Assembly: GCF_008905045.1 (NCBI RefSeq)
Contig: NZ_VWMY01000015.1
Span: forward strand, 110,815 to 173,400
Reading direction: 5' to 3'
Length of the DNA: 62,586 nt
Source: Streptomyces albicerus
Lineage (GTDB): Bacteria; Actinomycetota; Actinomycetes; Streptomycetales; Streptomycetaceae
Shown: positions 1 to 7,883 of the stretch, one piece after another
Layout: each line of letters begins with the position of its first letter
Position numbering within the stretch: the first letter of the stretch is position 1
Notes under the pieces: generated by a model
The model's database searches: none
What the model saw: the letters and a program-made list of their open reading frames with translations, nothing else
What the model was told of the DNA's origin: nothing
Made by a program: the position numbers and the translations under genes

Positions 1-18
1 CGACACCCCCACCCACCC

Positions 19-46
19 AGGGGCGCGGGGAACTGCGCGACCAGCC
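19..46 (+). repeat. dispersed 3'-end repeat, copy 1
   Basis: Full copy of a GC-rich intergenic repeat whose core reads GGCGCGGGGAACTGCGCG and then continues ACCAGCC. It lies just downstream of the 3' end of the conservon P450 gene. The same core recurs nine more times in the window, always at gene ends or in gaps. Confidence 0.85.
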
Positions 47-79
47 ACAACGAACCCGCAGACGAAAACGAACCCGCAC

Positions 80-1510
80 CTACTCCCCGCGCCACCAGGC
101 CCGCAGCCGCGCCCACGCACCCGTCGGCCGGACGGCCGGGGGAACCGGCTGCCCGGGCTGCTCGGCCCCGGCAGACGCGGGCGGCACGGGCGGCACGGGC
201 CGGCGCACAGCCACCCCCTCCCGCGCCTCCCCCTCCCGCGCCTCCGCGGCAACCGCAACCCCCGCCACCGGAAACCGCACCGGCAACGAAGCCAACGCCC
301 GGTGAAACGGCCCCGGCCGCCACTCCAGTTCATCCACCGCCACCGCCAACTCAACATCCGGCAGCCGATCGAGCAGCTTCTCGACCGCGACCGCGGCGAT
401 CAGCCGGGCCGGGCTCTGCGCGGGGCAGTTGTGCGGCCCCGCGCTCCACGCCAAGTGGGCCCGGTTCCCGGCCCGTTGGTCGTTCGTCAGCGCCGGATCG
501 GTGTTCGCCGCGGCAAGACTGACGACGACCGGATCGCCCTCGCGCAGCAGCGTCCCCTCGTACACGACGTCCCGTTTCGGGTAGTGCACGGCATAGTTGG
601 CCATCGGCGGGTCGGTCCACAGAACCTCGTCGAGGGCGTCCTCGACGGGCAGACTGCCGCCGCCCAGGCTGCCCGCGAACCGGTCGTCGGAGAGCAGCAA
701 CCGCAGACTGTTGGCGATCAGGTTCTGCTGGGGCTCGGTGCCCGCGCCCATCAGGACGACCAGTTCGTGGATCATCTCCTCGTCGGTCAGACCGGCCGGG
801 TGGGCCATGAGCCAGGACGTCATGTCCGGCCCCGGCCGCGCGCGCTTGAGCGCGATCAGGTCGAGCAGCGTCACGGTGAGCAGCTCGTTGGCCTTCTCCG
901 CGTCCACGCCGTCGAAGATCCCGGACATGCCCTCGACCAGCCGCTCCCCGAGGTCGGGCGGGCAGCCGAAGAGACGGTTGAAGACCAGCAGCGGCAACAC
1001 CTGGGCGTACTCGCCGAGCAGGTCGGCCCGGCCGCGCGGCGCCATCAGGTCGATGAGGGTGTCGGCGCTGCGCTCGACGTATCCGCGCAGGGTGTTGGGC
1101 TCGACGCGCGCCAGGCTGTCGGTGATGGCGCCGCGCAGTCTGCGGTGCTCCTCGCCGTCGGTGAACAGCGCGTTCGGCCGGTACATCATCATCGGCACGA
1201 CCGGGCTGTCCGGCGCGACGGTGCCGTCGGCCAGGTCGCGCCACCGGCGGGGGTCCTTGGAGAAGGTCTCCGGGCTGCGCAGGACGTGCAGGGCGGCCTC
1301 GTACCCGGTGACGAGGGTGGCGCGGACGCCGGGCGCGAGTTCCACCGGCGCCGTGTTGCCGTGCGCGCGCAGCTTGCCGTAAGTGGCGGCCGGGTCGGCG
1401 GCGAACTCCGGCCCGTACATGGGGTGGTGGAAGGGGCAGCCCTCAGGTGGCTCGGGGGCGGAGGCGGAGGCGGGCACGGAAGCGGGGACGGGGGCTTCGG
1501 GGGAGGTCAC
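80..1510 (-). CDS. cvnE: conservon-associated cytochrome P450 lacking the EXXR arginine (CYP157-like)
   Basis: A 476-residue cytochrome P450, the fifth gene of conservon 1. The GTG start overlaps the cvnD stop by 4 bp (GTGA), so translation is coupled. The heme-ligand region reads WSAGPHNC with Cys362; the usual Phe seven residues before Cys is Trp, and the Gly two residues after it is Ala (CPA). The I-helix region is GAGTEPQQN. The K-helix motif that should be E-x-x-R is E295-V-L-W298, so the normally invariant Arg is missing. From memory, the CYP157 family found in Streptomyces conservons is known for this loss. The substrate is unknown, and electron donors are presumably encoded elsewhere. 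The P450 assignment is firm; the CYP157 assignment rests on the motif and the context. Confidence 0.93.
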   Translation of the reverse strand: MTSPEAPVPASVPASASAPEPPEGCPFHHPMYGPEFAADPAATYGKLRAHGNTAPVELAPGVRATLVTGYEAALHVLRSPETFSKDPRRWRDLADGTVAPDSPVVPMMMYRPNALFTDGEEHRRLRGAITDSLARVEPNTLRGYVERSADTLIDLMAPRGRADLLGEYAQVLPLLVFNRLFGCPPDLGERLVEGMSGIFDGVDAEKANELLTVTLLDLIALKRARPGPDMTSWLMAHPAGLTDEEMIHELVVLMGAGTEPQQNLIANSLRLLLSDDRFAGSLGGGSLPVEDALDEVLWTDPPMANYAVHYPKRDVVYEGTLLREGDPVVVSLAAANTDPALTNDQRAGNRAHLAWSAGPHNCPAQSPARLIAAVAVEKLLDRLPDVELAVAVDELEWRPGPFHRALASLPVRFPVAGVAVAAEAREGEAREGVAVRRPVPPVPPASAGAEQPGQPVPPAVRPTGAWARLRAWWRGE

Positions 1511-2262
1511 GCGTGCTCCAGTTCACTGTCGCCGGCACCGTCGCCGGCGCTGTCGTCGGCGCTGTCGTCGGCGCTGCTGTCGGCGCTGCCGGCGTTACGG
1601 GTGAGGAGGTACTCGACGAGGGCGATCAGCGCGTGCGTGGAGGAGATCCGGTCGCGGGCGTCGCAGCGTACGAGGGGTGTTTCGGGGAGCAGGTCGAGGG
1701 CCTCGCGGACCTCGCCCAGATCGTGCTCGGGGGCGTCGTCGAAGTCGTTGAGGGCGACCGCGTACGGCAGGCCCAGCTCCTCCAGTACGCCCATGACGTC
1801 GAAGGACTGGCCGAGGCGGCGCGTGTCGGCGAGGACGAGCGCGCCGAGTGCCCCGCGCGTCATGTCCTGCCACAGCTCGGTGAAGCGCTGCTGCCCCGGG
1901 GTGCCGAAGAGGTACAGCACCAGGGAGTCGTTGAGGGTGAGGCGGCCGAAGTCGAGGGCGACCGTGGTGGTCGTCTTGTCCTTCGTGCCCGCGAGGTCGT
2001 CGACGAGAGCGCCCGCCTGGGTCATGACCTCCTCGGTGCGCAGCGGCCGGATCTCGGACAGCGCGCCGACGAAGGTGGTCTTGCCGACCGCGAAGTGCCC
2101 CACGATCAGGAGCTTGACGGCGGTCTGCACACCGCTCGCGAGATAGACGCCGTCACTGGCGCCGGAGGACGAGGCGCCCGCGGAAGGAATGCCCGCGGAA
2201 GGGCTGCCCGCGGAGGGAGTGCCCGCGGAGAGGGCGGCTTCAGAGGCGGGCGCGGAGCCCAT
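1507..2262 (-). CDS. cvnD: conservon GTP-binding protein CvnD
   Basis: A 251-residue small Ras/Arf-like GTPase of the conservon type. The P-loop GHFAVGKT lies near residues 54-61, and the switch-II region contains LFGTPGQQRF. The NKxD position is degenerate (ALNDFDD). The N-terminus has about five SAGxP-like repeats and the C-terminus an acidic Ser-Ala-Asp repeat tail; both are low complexity and unlike the conserved core. The gene starts 23 bp inside cvnC and its stop overlaps cvnE by 4 bp. In the family, CvnD is thought to associate with CvnA, B and C at the membrane as a G-protein-like module. The GTPase role is well supported; the partners are inferred from family knowledge. Confidence 0.95.
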   Translation of the reverse strand: MGSAPASEAALSAGTPSAGSPSAGIPSAGASSSGASDGVYLASGVQTAVKLLIVGHFAVGKTTFVGALSEIRPLRTEEVMTQAGALVDDLAGTKDKTTTTVALDFGRLTLNDSLVLYLFGTPGQQRFTELWQDMTRGALGALVLADTRRLGQSFDVMGVLEELGLPYAVALNDFDDAPEHDLGEVREALDLLPETPLVRCDARDRISSTHALIALVEYLLTRNAGSADSSADDSADDSAGDGAGDSELEHA

Positions 2263-2599
2263 CGAGCACCTCCTGGAGGATGCGGGTCTCGGACGGCCGG
2301 GCGGACGGGATGGGGGCGCGGGTGACGATGTGGCCGCTGTCCATCAGGTCGGCGATCAGCACCTTGGTGACGCTGACCGGCAGCGCCAGATGTCCCGCCA
2401 CCTCGGCGACCGACAGCGCGCCGGGCCTGCACAGCTCCATCAACGCCCGCTTCTCCGGGCTCAGTCCGGTCAGCGGCAGATCGTCGGCGGCGATCAGCAG
2501 CGTGACCAGGTCCAGGGTGTTGCGGGTCGGGTGGGAGCGGCCGTCCGTGACGACGTACGGCCGCACCAGCTTCCCTCCGGGGCGCCTGGGCGGTGTCAT
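2240..2599 (-). CDS. cvnC: conservon DUF742 protein CvnC
   Basis: A 119-residue DUF742 protein. It contains the typical segment with RPYVVTDGR near the N-terminus, followed by a winged-helix-like region (EKRALMELC, VAEVAGHLALPVSVTKVLIADL) and a C-terminal helix ending in LDGLRARL. The start was chosen because its ATG overlaps the cvnB stop by 4 bp (ATGA). A longer open frame exists upstream but lies wholly within cvnB. CvnC is the third member of the conservon complex. Its biochemical role is not established; a DNA-binding or docking function is only suggested by the fold-like pattern. Confidence 0.93.
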   Translation of the reverse strand: MTPPRRPGGKLVRPYVVTDGRSHPTRNTLDLVTLLIAADDLPLTGLSPEKRALMELCRPGALSVAEVAGHLALPVSVTKVLIADLMDSGHIVTRAPIPSARPSETRILQEVLDGLRARL

Positions 2600-3006
2600 G
2601 CCGGGCTGGCGTCCCGACGCGCCGGGCTGGTCAGTTCCTTGCCGAGCCGGTCGACGAGTTTGTGCATGCGGTACGTGACGGCCTCCATGTCCACGTGCTC
2701 GGTGGTGGACACCGCGAGATAGGCGCCCTCGCCGGCGGCCACGAGGAAGACGTAGCCGTGCGCGAACTCGATCAGGGTCTGCCGCCACGGCGTGTGCGGG
2801 CTGCCGCAGAACTCGGCCGTGCTGCGGCTGATCGACTGGACCCCGGAGAGTCCGGCCGCGAGCCGTTCGGCGTCGTCCCTGCCGATGTCCGCGGAGTGGG
2901 CCCGGAGCATGCCGTCGGCCGAGAGCAGGATCGCGTGCCGCGCCTCAGGGACCTTCAGGACCTCATCGAGCATCCAGCCCAACTCGTTGTTCGTGGGCTC
3001 GATCAT
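2596..3006 (-). CDS. cvnB: conservon roadblock/LC7-domain protein CvnB
   Basis: A 136-residue roadblock/LC7 protein. It begins MIEPTNNELGWML and contains the family pattern HAILLSADGMLRAHS followed by a FLVAAGEGAYLAV strand. Its ATG overlaps the cvnA stop by 4 bp and its TGA overlaps cvnC by 4 bp, so the whole operon is translationally coupled. Roadblock proteins act as regulatory partners of small GTPases in bacteria (MglB is an example). By analogy CvnB may modulate CvnD; that is inference from the family. Confidence 0.94.
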   Translation of the reverse strand: MIEPTNNELGWMLDEVLKVPEARHAILLSADGMLRAHSADIGRDDAERLAAGLSGVQSISRSTAEFCGSPHTPWRQTLIEFAHGYVFLVAAGEGAYLAVSTTEHVDMEAVTYRMHKLVDRLGKELTSPARRDASPA

Positions 3007-4478
3007 CCTTGGATGTTCCCTTCGTCTTCGTGGGGGGTGCCTGAAATGTCCTGTTCGGCGTCCTGGGCGGCGCGGCCGTGGAGGGTCCCGCGGGCGAACG
3101 CGCCCATACGGCGGGCGGTCTCCTCGGCCGAGCGGCCACCGGGTTCCTCGACGGGCGCCGGCGCGTCCTGCACTCCGGCGGCAGGCTCCGCCTGCGTCTG
3201 CGCCTGTGCGGATGCCGGGGCCCTGCGGCGGCGCTTGGGCAGCCCGCCGACCGTGGTGGACGCCTCCGCGGGCAGCGGCAGACCGGCCGACCGGCCCGGC
3301 GAGGGCTCGGCCGCGGGGGACGGCGAGGGCGCCGGTTCGGACGTACCGGCGGATTCGCTCGTACGGGCCGACGCGGCGGGCGTACCGGCGGATTCGGGCG
3401 TACGAGGCGACGCGGCGGGCGTACGGGCGGACGCTCGGGCAGGCGGTGCGGTCACGGGCGGCTCCTCCGCGGTGTCCCGGTGCGTGAGCAGGGCGGACGG
3501 CAGGAACACGACGGCACGGACACCGCCGTACGGGGAGCGGGTGTCGGCGGAGACGCTGAACGCGTAGCGCGCGGCGAGTACGCCGATGACGGCGAAGCCG
3601 AACTGGGGCGGGTCGTCGAGCCGGGTGACGTCCACCGCGTGCCGTCCCGACAGCAGGGCGGCGGCACGCTCCGTCGCGTGGGCGTCCATGCCGACGCCCG
3701 CGTCGTCGATGATCACGCAGGCGCCGTTGTGCACGGACTGGACGTTGACCTCGACCTTGGTGTTGGGCTGCGAGTGGCGGGCCGCGTTGTCGAGCAGTTC
3801 GGCGATGGTGAGCACGACCGGTTCGACGGCCCGGCTCTCGACGGCGATGTCGGCCTGGCCGTGGATCTGGACGCGCCGGTAGTCGCGGATGCGGGAGGTG
3901 GCGCCGCGGACGACCTCGATCAGCGCGGAGGTGGAGCGCTGGCGTCCCGGCCAGGATCCGCACAGTACGGCGATGGCCTGGGCACGGCGGCCGAACTGGG
4001 CGTTGGCGTGGTCGATTTCCAGGAGGTCGCGCAGCACGTCGGGGCGGTCGTGCCGGTCCTGCATGTCGGAGATGGCGACCTGCTGCTCGTTGGCCAGCGC
4101 CTGGATGGAACGCATCGACGACTTCAGCGCGGCCTTCGCGGACTGGTCGGCGCGGGACTGCGCGTGCTCGACGGCGGTGGCGAACCGCTCGAGCACGTGG
4201 TCGAGGGACTTCGCGAAGCCGCTGCCCGCCAGGCGGGCGTCGAGCAGTCCGAGGCCCGGGACCGGCTGCTGCTGGGGTCCGTGGTCCTCCAGTGCCGGGA
4301 GGCGTACGGCGACCAGGTGCCGTACCTCCTCCTCCCGGGTCCGCAGGTCCTCCGCCAGCTCGGCGTTGCGCCGGCGCAGCAGCGAGGTGATCCCGCGCTG
4401 GCGCACCAGCAGCACGGTGACGGCGAGCAGGCCGACGGCCACGCACCAGAACACCGCCTCCGGTATCTGTTCCTTCAT
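3003..4478 (-). CDS. cvnA: conservon histidine-kinase-like protein CvnA (short, no NIT domain)
   Basis: A 491-residue sensor-kinase-like protein at the head of conservon 1. The N-terminus (about residues 5-25, AVFWCVAVGLLAVTVLLV) is a single membrane segment, so there is no large extracellular sensor. A coiled region follows, then the CvnA dimerisation-like segment (EIDHANAQFGRRAQ) and an HATPase_c domain with N-box ELLDNAARHS and G-box DDAGVGM. The C-terminal 150 residues are Pro/Ala/Ser-Thr rich and carry a 39-bp DNA repeat. The start at 4478 gives an N-terminus that fits this domain order; upstream in-frame Met codons add an implausible Arg-rich leader. The gene is divergent from the AraC regulator at 4809. 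Confidence 0.92.
   Translation of the reverse strand: MKEQIPEAVFWCVAVGLLAVTVLLVRQRGITSLLRRRNAELAEDLRTREEEVRHLVAVRLPALEDHGPQQQPVPGLGLLDARLAGSGFAKSLDHVLERFATAVEHAQSRADQSAKAALKSSMRSIQALANEQQVAISDMQDRHDRPDVLRDLLEIDHANAQFGRRAQAIAVLCGSWPGRQRSTSALIEVVRGATSRIRDYRRVQIHGQADIAVESRAVEPVVLTIAELLDNAARHSQPNTKVEVNVQSVHNGACVIIDDAGVGMDAHATERAAALLSGRHAVDVTRLDDPPQFGFAVIGVLAARYAFSVSADTRSPYGGVRAVVFLPSALLTHRDTAEEPPVTAPPARASARTPAASPRTPESAGTPAASARTSESAGTSEPAPSPSPAAEPSPGRSAGLPLPAEASTTVGGLPKRRRRAPASAQAQTQAEPAAGVQDAPAPVEEPGGRSAEETARRMGAFARGTLHGRAAQDAEQDISGTPHEDEGNIQG
3341..3439. repeat. 39-bp tandem repeat inside cvnA
   Basis: Two near-perfect 39-bp units (3341-3379, 3380-3418) and part of a third encode a Thr/Pro/Glu/Ser/Ala linker in the C-terminal tail of CvnA. 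Repeat-number variation here would change only linker length. Confidence 0.75.
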
Positions 4479-4808
4479 GAAGTCCTCGAAGTTCTCAAAG
4501 GCGGGGAGGGTGAGAGGGGGGAACGGGTCGCTCGACGGTAGTGGCGAGCGGGCGCGCGCACTTTCCCGCGCGCGCAAGGAAGTTGCCCCCAGGCGCACCA
4601 CCCGCGCGCCGGATTGCGCCGGGGCGCACGGGAGGCTCCGCGCACCTTCCGGCACATGCCCATGTGCGGTCCGCCTCATGTGCCGCCCTCCGGGGCGCGG
4701 AAACGGAACGTCTGCACTACGCTTACCAGCCGTAACTGCCGTTGCCAGAAAGCCGGTTGAGCAGGGGTTTCGGCGACGGCCGGGGCAACTCTGGGCGGAG
4801 GAAGCGTA
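4479..4808. other. divergent intergenic region between cvnA and the AraC gene
   Basis: A 330-bp gap without a supported gene that must carry the promoters of the conservon and of the AraC regulator. I see a GC-rich, loosely symmetrical stretch around 4550-4620 but no convincing -35/-10 pair or clean operator. Confidence 0.6.
4797..4804 (+). promoter_or_regulatory. ribosome binding site deciding the TTG start of the AraC gene
   Basis: GGAGGAAG lies 4 nt before the TTG at 4809. This strong site makes TTG the preferred start over the in-frame GTG at 4830. Confidence 0.7.
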
Positions 4809-5765
4809 TTGCCCGCGGGAACCTACATCGTGGAGTCGCAGGCGACCGACGAGGTGGATCCGCGTGAGCGGACCGACTTCTGGAGCGAGCACATCGCGTC
4901 GGTCCAGTCCCGGATGGGCTACAGATACGCGCGCACCGACAACTTCCGCGGTGAGACGGTCCGCCAGTTCACCGACACCTATCAGCTGGTCAAGTTCTGG
5001 TCGGACGAGATCGAGTACAGCCGGACCGCGCGTCAGGTGCGCCAGGACCCCGACGAGGACTACCGCTTACTGTTCCCCGTGACCGGGGAGCTCATACTGC
5101 GGCAGGACGGCCAGGAGGCACGGCTGACGCCGGGAACCGCGACGTTGATGACCTTCGGGGCGCCCTTCGAGTGTCTCCAGGACGCGTCCACGCTGGCATA
5201 CATCTTCACCATCCCGGCCCGTGAGCTGGACGGCCCACTGCACCGGAAGTCGCCGCTGGTCACCGGCCTTGATCTGAGCAAGGGCCTGGGGCGCGTGGTC
5301 AACTCCATGCTGAACGACCTGCACGAGGAGCGCGAAGCCCTCACCGACCCCCAGTTCAACGCCGTCTCCGACCGCATCGTCGAGTTGCTGTGCATGCTCG
5401 CGGTCGGCGACGACCGGCCGGACCCCTCCGGTCATCTGACGGAGGTGGAGGCGATGGTCCGCCGCCATGTGCGCGAGCACGCGGCCGATCCCGGCCTGAC
5501 CGGGACCTCCATGGCACGGGCCCTCGGCTGGTCCCTGCGCCAGATCCAGCTGGCCCTCCAGCGCGTGGGCACCACTCCGCGCGAGCTGATCCGCGAGGAG
5601 CGCCTGCGGCTGGTCCGTGACCGGCTCCGGTGCGGCGAGTGCGAGCACATGACGATCACGGATCTGGCCTATGCCTCGGGCTTCTCGTCCGCGAGCGCCC
5701 TCAGTACGGCGTTCAAGCAGCGCTTCGGGGTGAGTCCTCGGGAGATGCGGCACGGAGGGCGTTGA
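4809..5765 (+). CDS. AraC-family transcriptional regulator
   Basis: A 318-residue AraC/XylS-type regulator. Residues from about 40 to 200 look like the AraC ligand-binding-like domain (pattern ELILRQDGQEARLTPGTATLMTF). The C-terminal hundred residues hold two helix-turn-helix motifs, including MARALGWSLRQIQLAL and ITDLAYASGFSSASALSTAFKQRFG, then SPREMR. The start is TTG, chosen because GGAGGAAG sits 4 nt upstream. The gene is divergent from conservon 1 and is followed by the ketosynthase, so either may be a target. That is inference; no operator was identified. Confidence 0.92.
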   Translation: MPAGTYIVESQATDEVDPRERTDFWSEHIASVQSRMGYRYARTDNFRGETVRQFTDTYQLVKFWSDEIEYSRTARQVRQDPDEDYRLLFPVTGELILRQDGQEARLTPGTATLMTFGAPFECLQDASTLAYIFTIPARELDGPLHRKSPLVTGLDLSKGLGRVVNSMLNDLHEEREALTDPQFNAVSDRIVELLCMLAVGDDRPDPSGHLTEVEAMVRRHVREHAADPGLTGTSMARALGWSLRQIQLALQRVGTTPRELIREERLRLVRDRLRCGECEHMTITDLAYASGFSSASALSTAFKQRFGVSPREMRHGGR

Positions 5766-5856
5766 GCTTCGCACGTCCGAACGTCGGCCATATCTCGGCT
5801 CGGTGACACTGGAGTTCGCTTCTTGCGAACGATGTGCCCCCACCACCGAGCAGAGG

Positions 5857-7689
5857 ATGCAGCACCCGATGCACCACCCGCACGACGACGCTCCCCCGAC
5901 TCCCCACACCTCCACTCCCCAAGCCCTCACCCCCCACACCGTCACCGCCGCCGAGGTCATACCCGGCGACCTCCTCGCCCTGTCTCCCGAGGCCGTCGCG
6001 GAGAACACCTGGTACGTGGTCATGCACACCCTCCCCGAGACGCCCGACACCCTGCGCGTCACACTGCGGCCACCGCTCGGCGGCACGGACCACGACGAAC
6101 TCCTCGATCGCTGCCGCGAGTTGACGGTCGGGGGCCGCCGGATGGACCCGACGCGGATCCCGTACGCCGTCCCGGCCGACCTCCGCACGGTCGACCTGCG
6201 CGACGGCGACCGGGTCACCGCGCTGCGGGCCGTCGACCCCGGGGCCGCCGAGGAGTCGTACACGCGCAGATGGGGCGTCTGGCATCGCGATCTGGACCGA
6301 CGGGGCCCCGAAGAGCCGCTTCAGGACGAGGAGTTGATGACCTGGGCCGCCGAGCGGGCGGCCCGAGGCCATCTCGTACGTCATCACGCGCGGCCGGCGC
6401 CGTCGGGTCGGGAGCCGTCGGGTCGGGAGCCCGCCGTCGGTGAGCGGCGGCGGGTCGTGGTCACCGGGCTGGGGGCCATCACTCCGCTGGGCGTCGGTGT
6501 CGACGCGTTGTGGCAGGGGCTGTTGGACGGGCGGCACGGGATCCGTGAGCTGGACGGGCCGGAGTTCGCGGAGCTGCCGGTGCGGACCGGGGCGCTGGTA
6601 CCGGTGGATCTCGCGGACCTGGTGCCCCGGCAGCAGGCGCGACGGATGAACCGGTCGGCCCAACTCGCCCTGATCGCGGCGCGGGAAGCCTGGGCGGACG
6701 GCGGCTTCGATCCGTCGGGGACGTTGGAGAGCGGTCTCGACCCGGACCGGGTCGGGGTCTCGGTCGGCACGATCATCGGGGGTGCGCCCGTGCTCGTCGA
6801 GGGTGACCGACGGCTGCGGGAGAAGGGACCGCGTTTCGTCTCGCCGCTCACCACACCGATGACCGTGCCCTCGCAGGCCGCGTCCCAGGTGTCGCTCGGG
6901 CTGCACATCACCGGGGAGGCGCGGACGGTGACAAGCGCGTGCGCCTCCGGTACGGAGGCCATCGGGCAGGCGATCGACCGCATACGGTACGGGCACGTGG
7001 ACGTTGCGCTCGCCGGAGGTGCGGAGGCGGTGGTGACGCCGGCGCTCATGGCCGCGTTCGCCTCCATGCGGGCCCTGTCCACGCTCGACGTCACGTCCGG
7101 GACGCCGTCGCGGCCGTTCGCCAGGGATCGGGACGGGTTCGTGAACGGGGAAGGCGCCGGGTTTCTGCTCCTCGAGGCCGAGGAGCACGCTCGGGCGCGG
7201 GGGGCTCGGGTGTACTGCGAGGCGGCGGGGTGGGGGCTGTCGGCCGACGCCCATCATGTGGCCGCGCCCGATCCGAGCGGGGGTGGGATCACTCGGGCGG
7301 TGCGGCGGGCCGTGCGGGACGCCGGCGCGTATGTCGTGGACGTCGTCCACGTCAACGCGCATGCCACGGCGACGGTCGACGGCGACCTCGCCGAGGCGGT
7401 CGCGCTGGAAGAGGTGCTCGGAGGCGAGCGGGTTCCTGTGACCGCGCTCAAGGGGCATCTGGGGCACCTGCAGGGAGCTGCGGGGGGCGTGGAGGCGGTG
7501 GCCTCTGCCCTGACCCTCCGCCACGGCCTGATCCCACCGACCATCGGCTGCGCCGAGCTCGACGACGGGGTGTCCCTGGACCTCGTGGTCGATTCCCCAC
7601 GACCGTTGCCCACAGCGGGTGACCTGGTACTGAGCAACTCGTTCGGATTCGGGGGCCACAACGCGGTACTGGCATTGCGACGACACTGA
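5857..7689 (+). CDS. beta-ketoacyl synthase (KAS II/FabF type) with an uncharacterised N-terminal extension
   Basis: About 610 residues. The C-terminal 415 or so (from RRVVVTGLGAITPLGVGV) are a complete condensing enzyme. The active-site Cys362 lies in TSACASGTEA, His502 in VNAHATATVDGD (usually HGTST), and Lys532 and His537 in KGHLGHLQGAAG; the triad is intact. The first 190 or so residues match no domain I recognise. They read as a His/Pro-rich start, then a compact alpha/beta-like segment (VIPGDLLALSPEAV, WYVVMHTLPETPDT). No acyl carrier protein, chain-length factor, ketoreductase or acyltransferase gene lies nearby, so this is an orphan. Start uncertain: GTG 5803 lacks a ribosome site, ATG 5857 and ATG 5869 are alternatives. 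A DedA/whiE-style spore pigment role is not supported. Confidence 0.85.
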   Translation: MQHPMHHPHDDAPPTPHTSTPQALTPHTVTAAEVIPGDLLALSPEAVAENTWYVVMHTLPETPDTLRVTLRPPLGGTDHDELLDRCRELTVGGRRMDPTRIPYAVPADLRTVDLRDGDRVTALRAVDPGAAEESYTRRWGVWHRDLDRRGPEEPLQDEELMTWAAERAARGHLVRHHARPAPSGREPSGREPAVGERRRVVVTGLGAITPLGVGVDALWQGLLDGRHGIRELDGPEFAELPVRTGALVPVDLADLVPRQQARRMNRSAQLALIAAREAWADGGFDPSGTLESGLDPDRVGVSVGTIIGGAPVLVEGDRRLREKGPRFVSPLTTPMTVPSQAASQVSLGLHITGEARTVTSACASGTEAIGQAIDRIRYGHVDVALAGGAEAVVTPALMAAFASMRALSTLDVTSGTPSRPFARDRDGFVNGEGAGFLLLEAEEHARARGARVYCEAAGWGLSADAHHVAAPDPSGGGITRAVRRAVRDAGAYVVDVVHVNAHATATVDGDLAEAVALEEVLGGERVPVTALKGHLGHLQGAAGGVEAVASALTLRHGLIPPTIGCAELDDGVSLDLVVDSPRPLPTAGDLVLSNSFGFGGHNAVLALRRH

Positions 7690-7738
7690 GGTCCGGACGT
7701 GCACTCACGACAACCCGGCACATACGCACCGACCTCAG

Positions 7739-7756
7739 GCGCCCCTTTAGGGGCGC
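7739..7756. terminator. palindrome at ketosynthase/Ku gene ends
   Basis: GCGCCCCTTTAGGGGCGC, a 7-bp stem with a 4-nt loop, merges into repeat copy 2. It lies between the convergent 3' ends of the ketosynthase and Ku genes and could act in both directions. Confidence 0.6.
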
Positions 7757-7776
7757 GGGGAACTGCGCGACCAGCC
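7749..7776 (+). repeat. dispersed 3'-end repeat, copy 2
   Basis: Full copy of the GGCGCGGGGAACTGCGCG repeat with the ACCAGCC extension, directly joined to the upstream palindrome. It sits in the convergent gap between the ketosynthase and Ku genes. Confidence 0.85.
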
Positions 7777-7809
7777 CACAACGACCCGCGGCCTGCGTAC
7801 CGGCCTGAG

Positions 7810-7834
7810 GGGGGTCTGGGGGCGGAGCCCCCAG
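7810..7834 (+). repeat. second dispersed hairpin repeat, copy 1
   Basis: GGGGGTC followed by the hairpin CTGGGGGC-GGA-GCCCCCAG. An identical 25-bp element recurs at 62537-62561. It is probably a terminator-associated repeat downstream of the Ku gene. Confidence 0.75.
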
Positions 7835-7883
7835 TTTCGGGAAGGGGTGGGGTTGGGGAAAGAAAGTCCCCCAGCCCCCCGCA

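Noticed and set aside
302..2146. Long open frame antisense to the conservon P450 and GTPase genes
   Set aside because: It runs opposite to well-recognised genes, has no family resemblance and is rich in Arg/Pro/Gly as expected from the GC-rich complement.
5857..7689. Part of a whiE-type spore pigment cluster
   Set aside because: No chain-length factor, ACP, cyclase or ketoreductase genes flank the ketosynthase, and the KAS is FabF-like with a fused extension.
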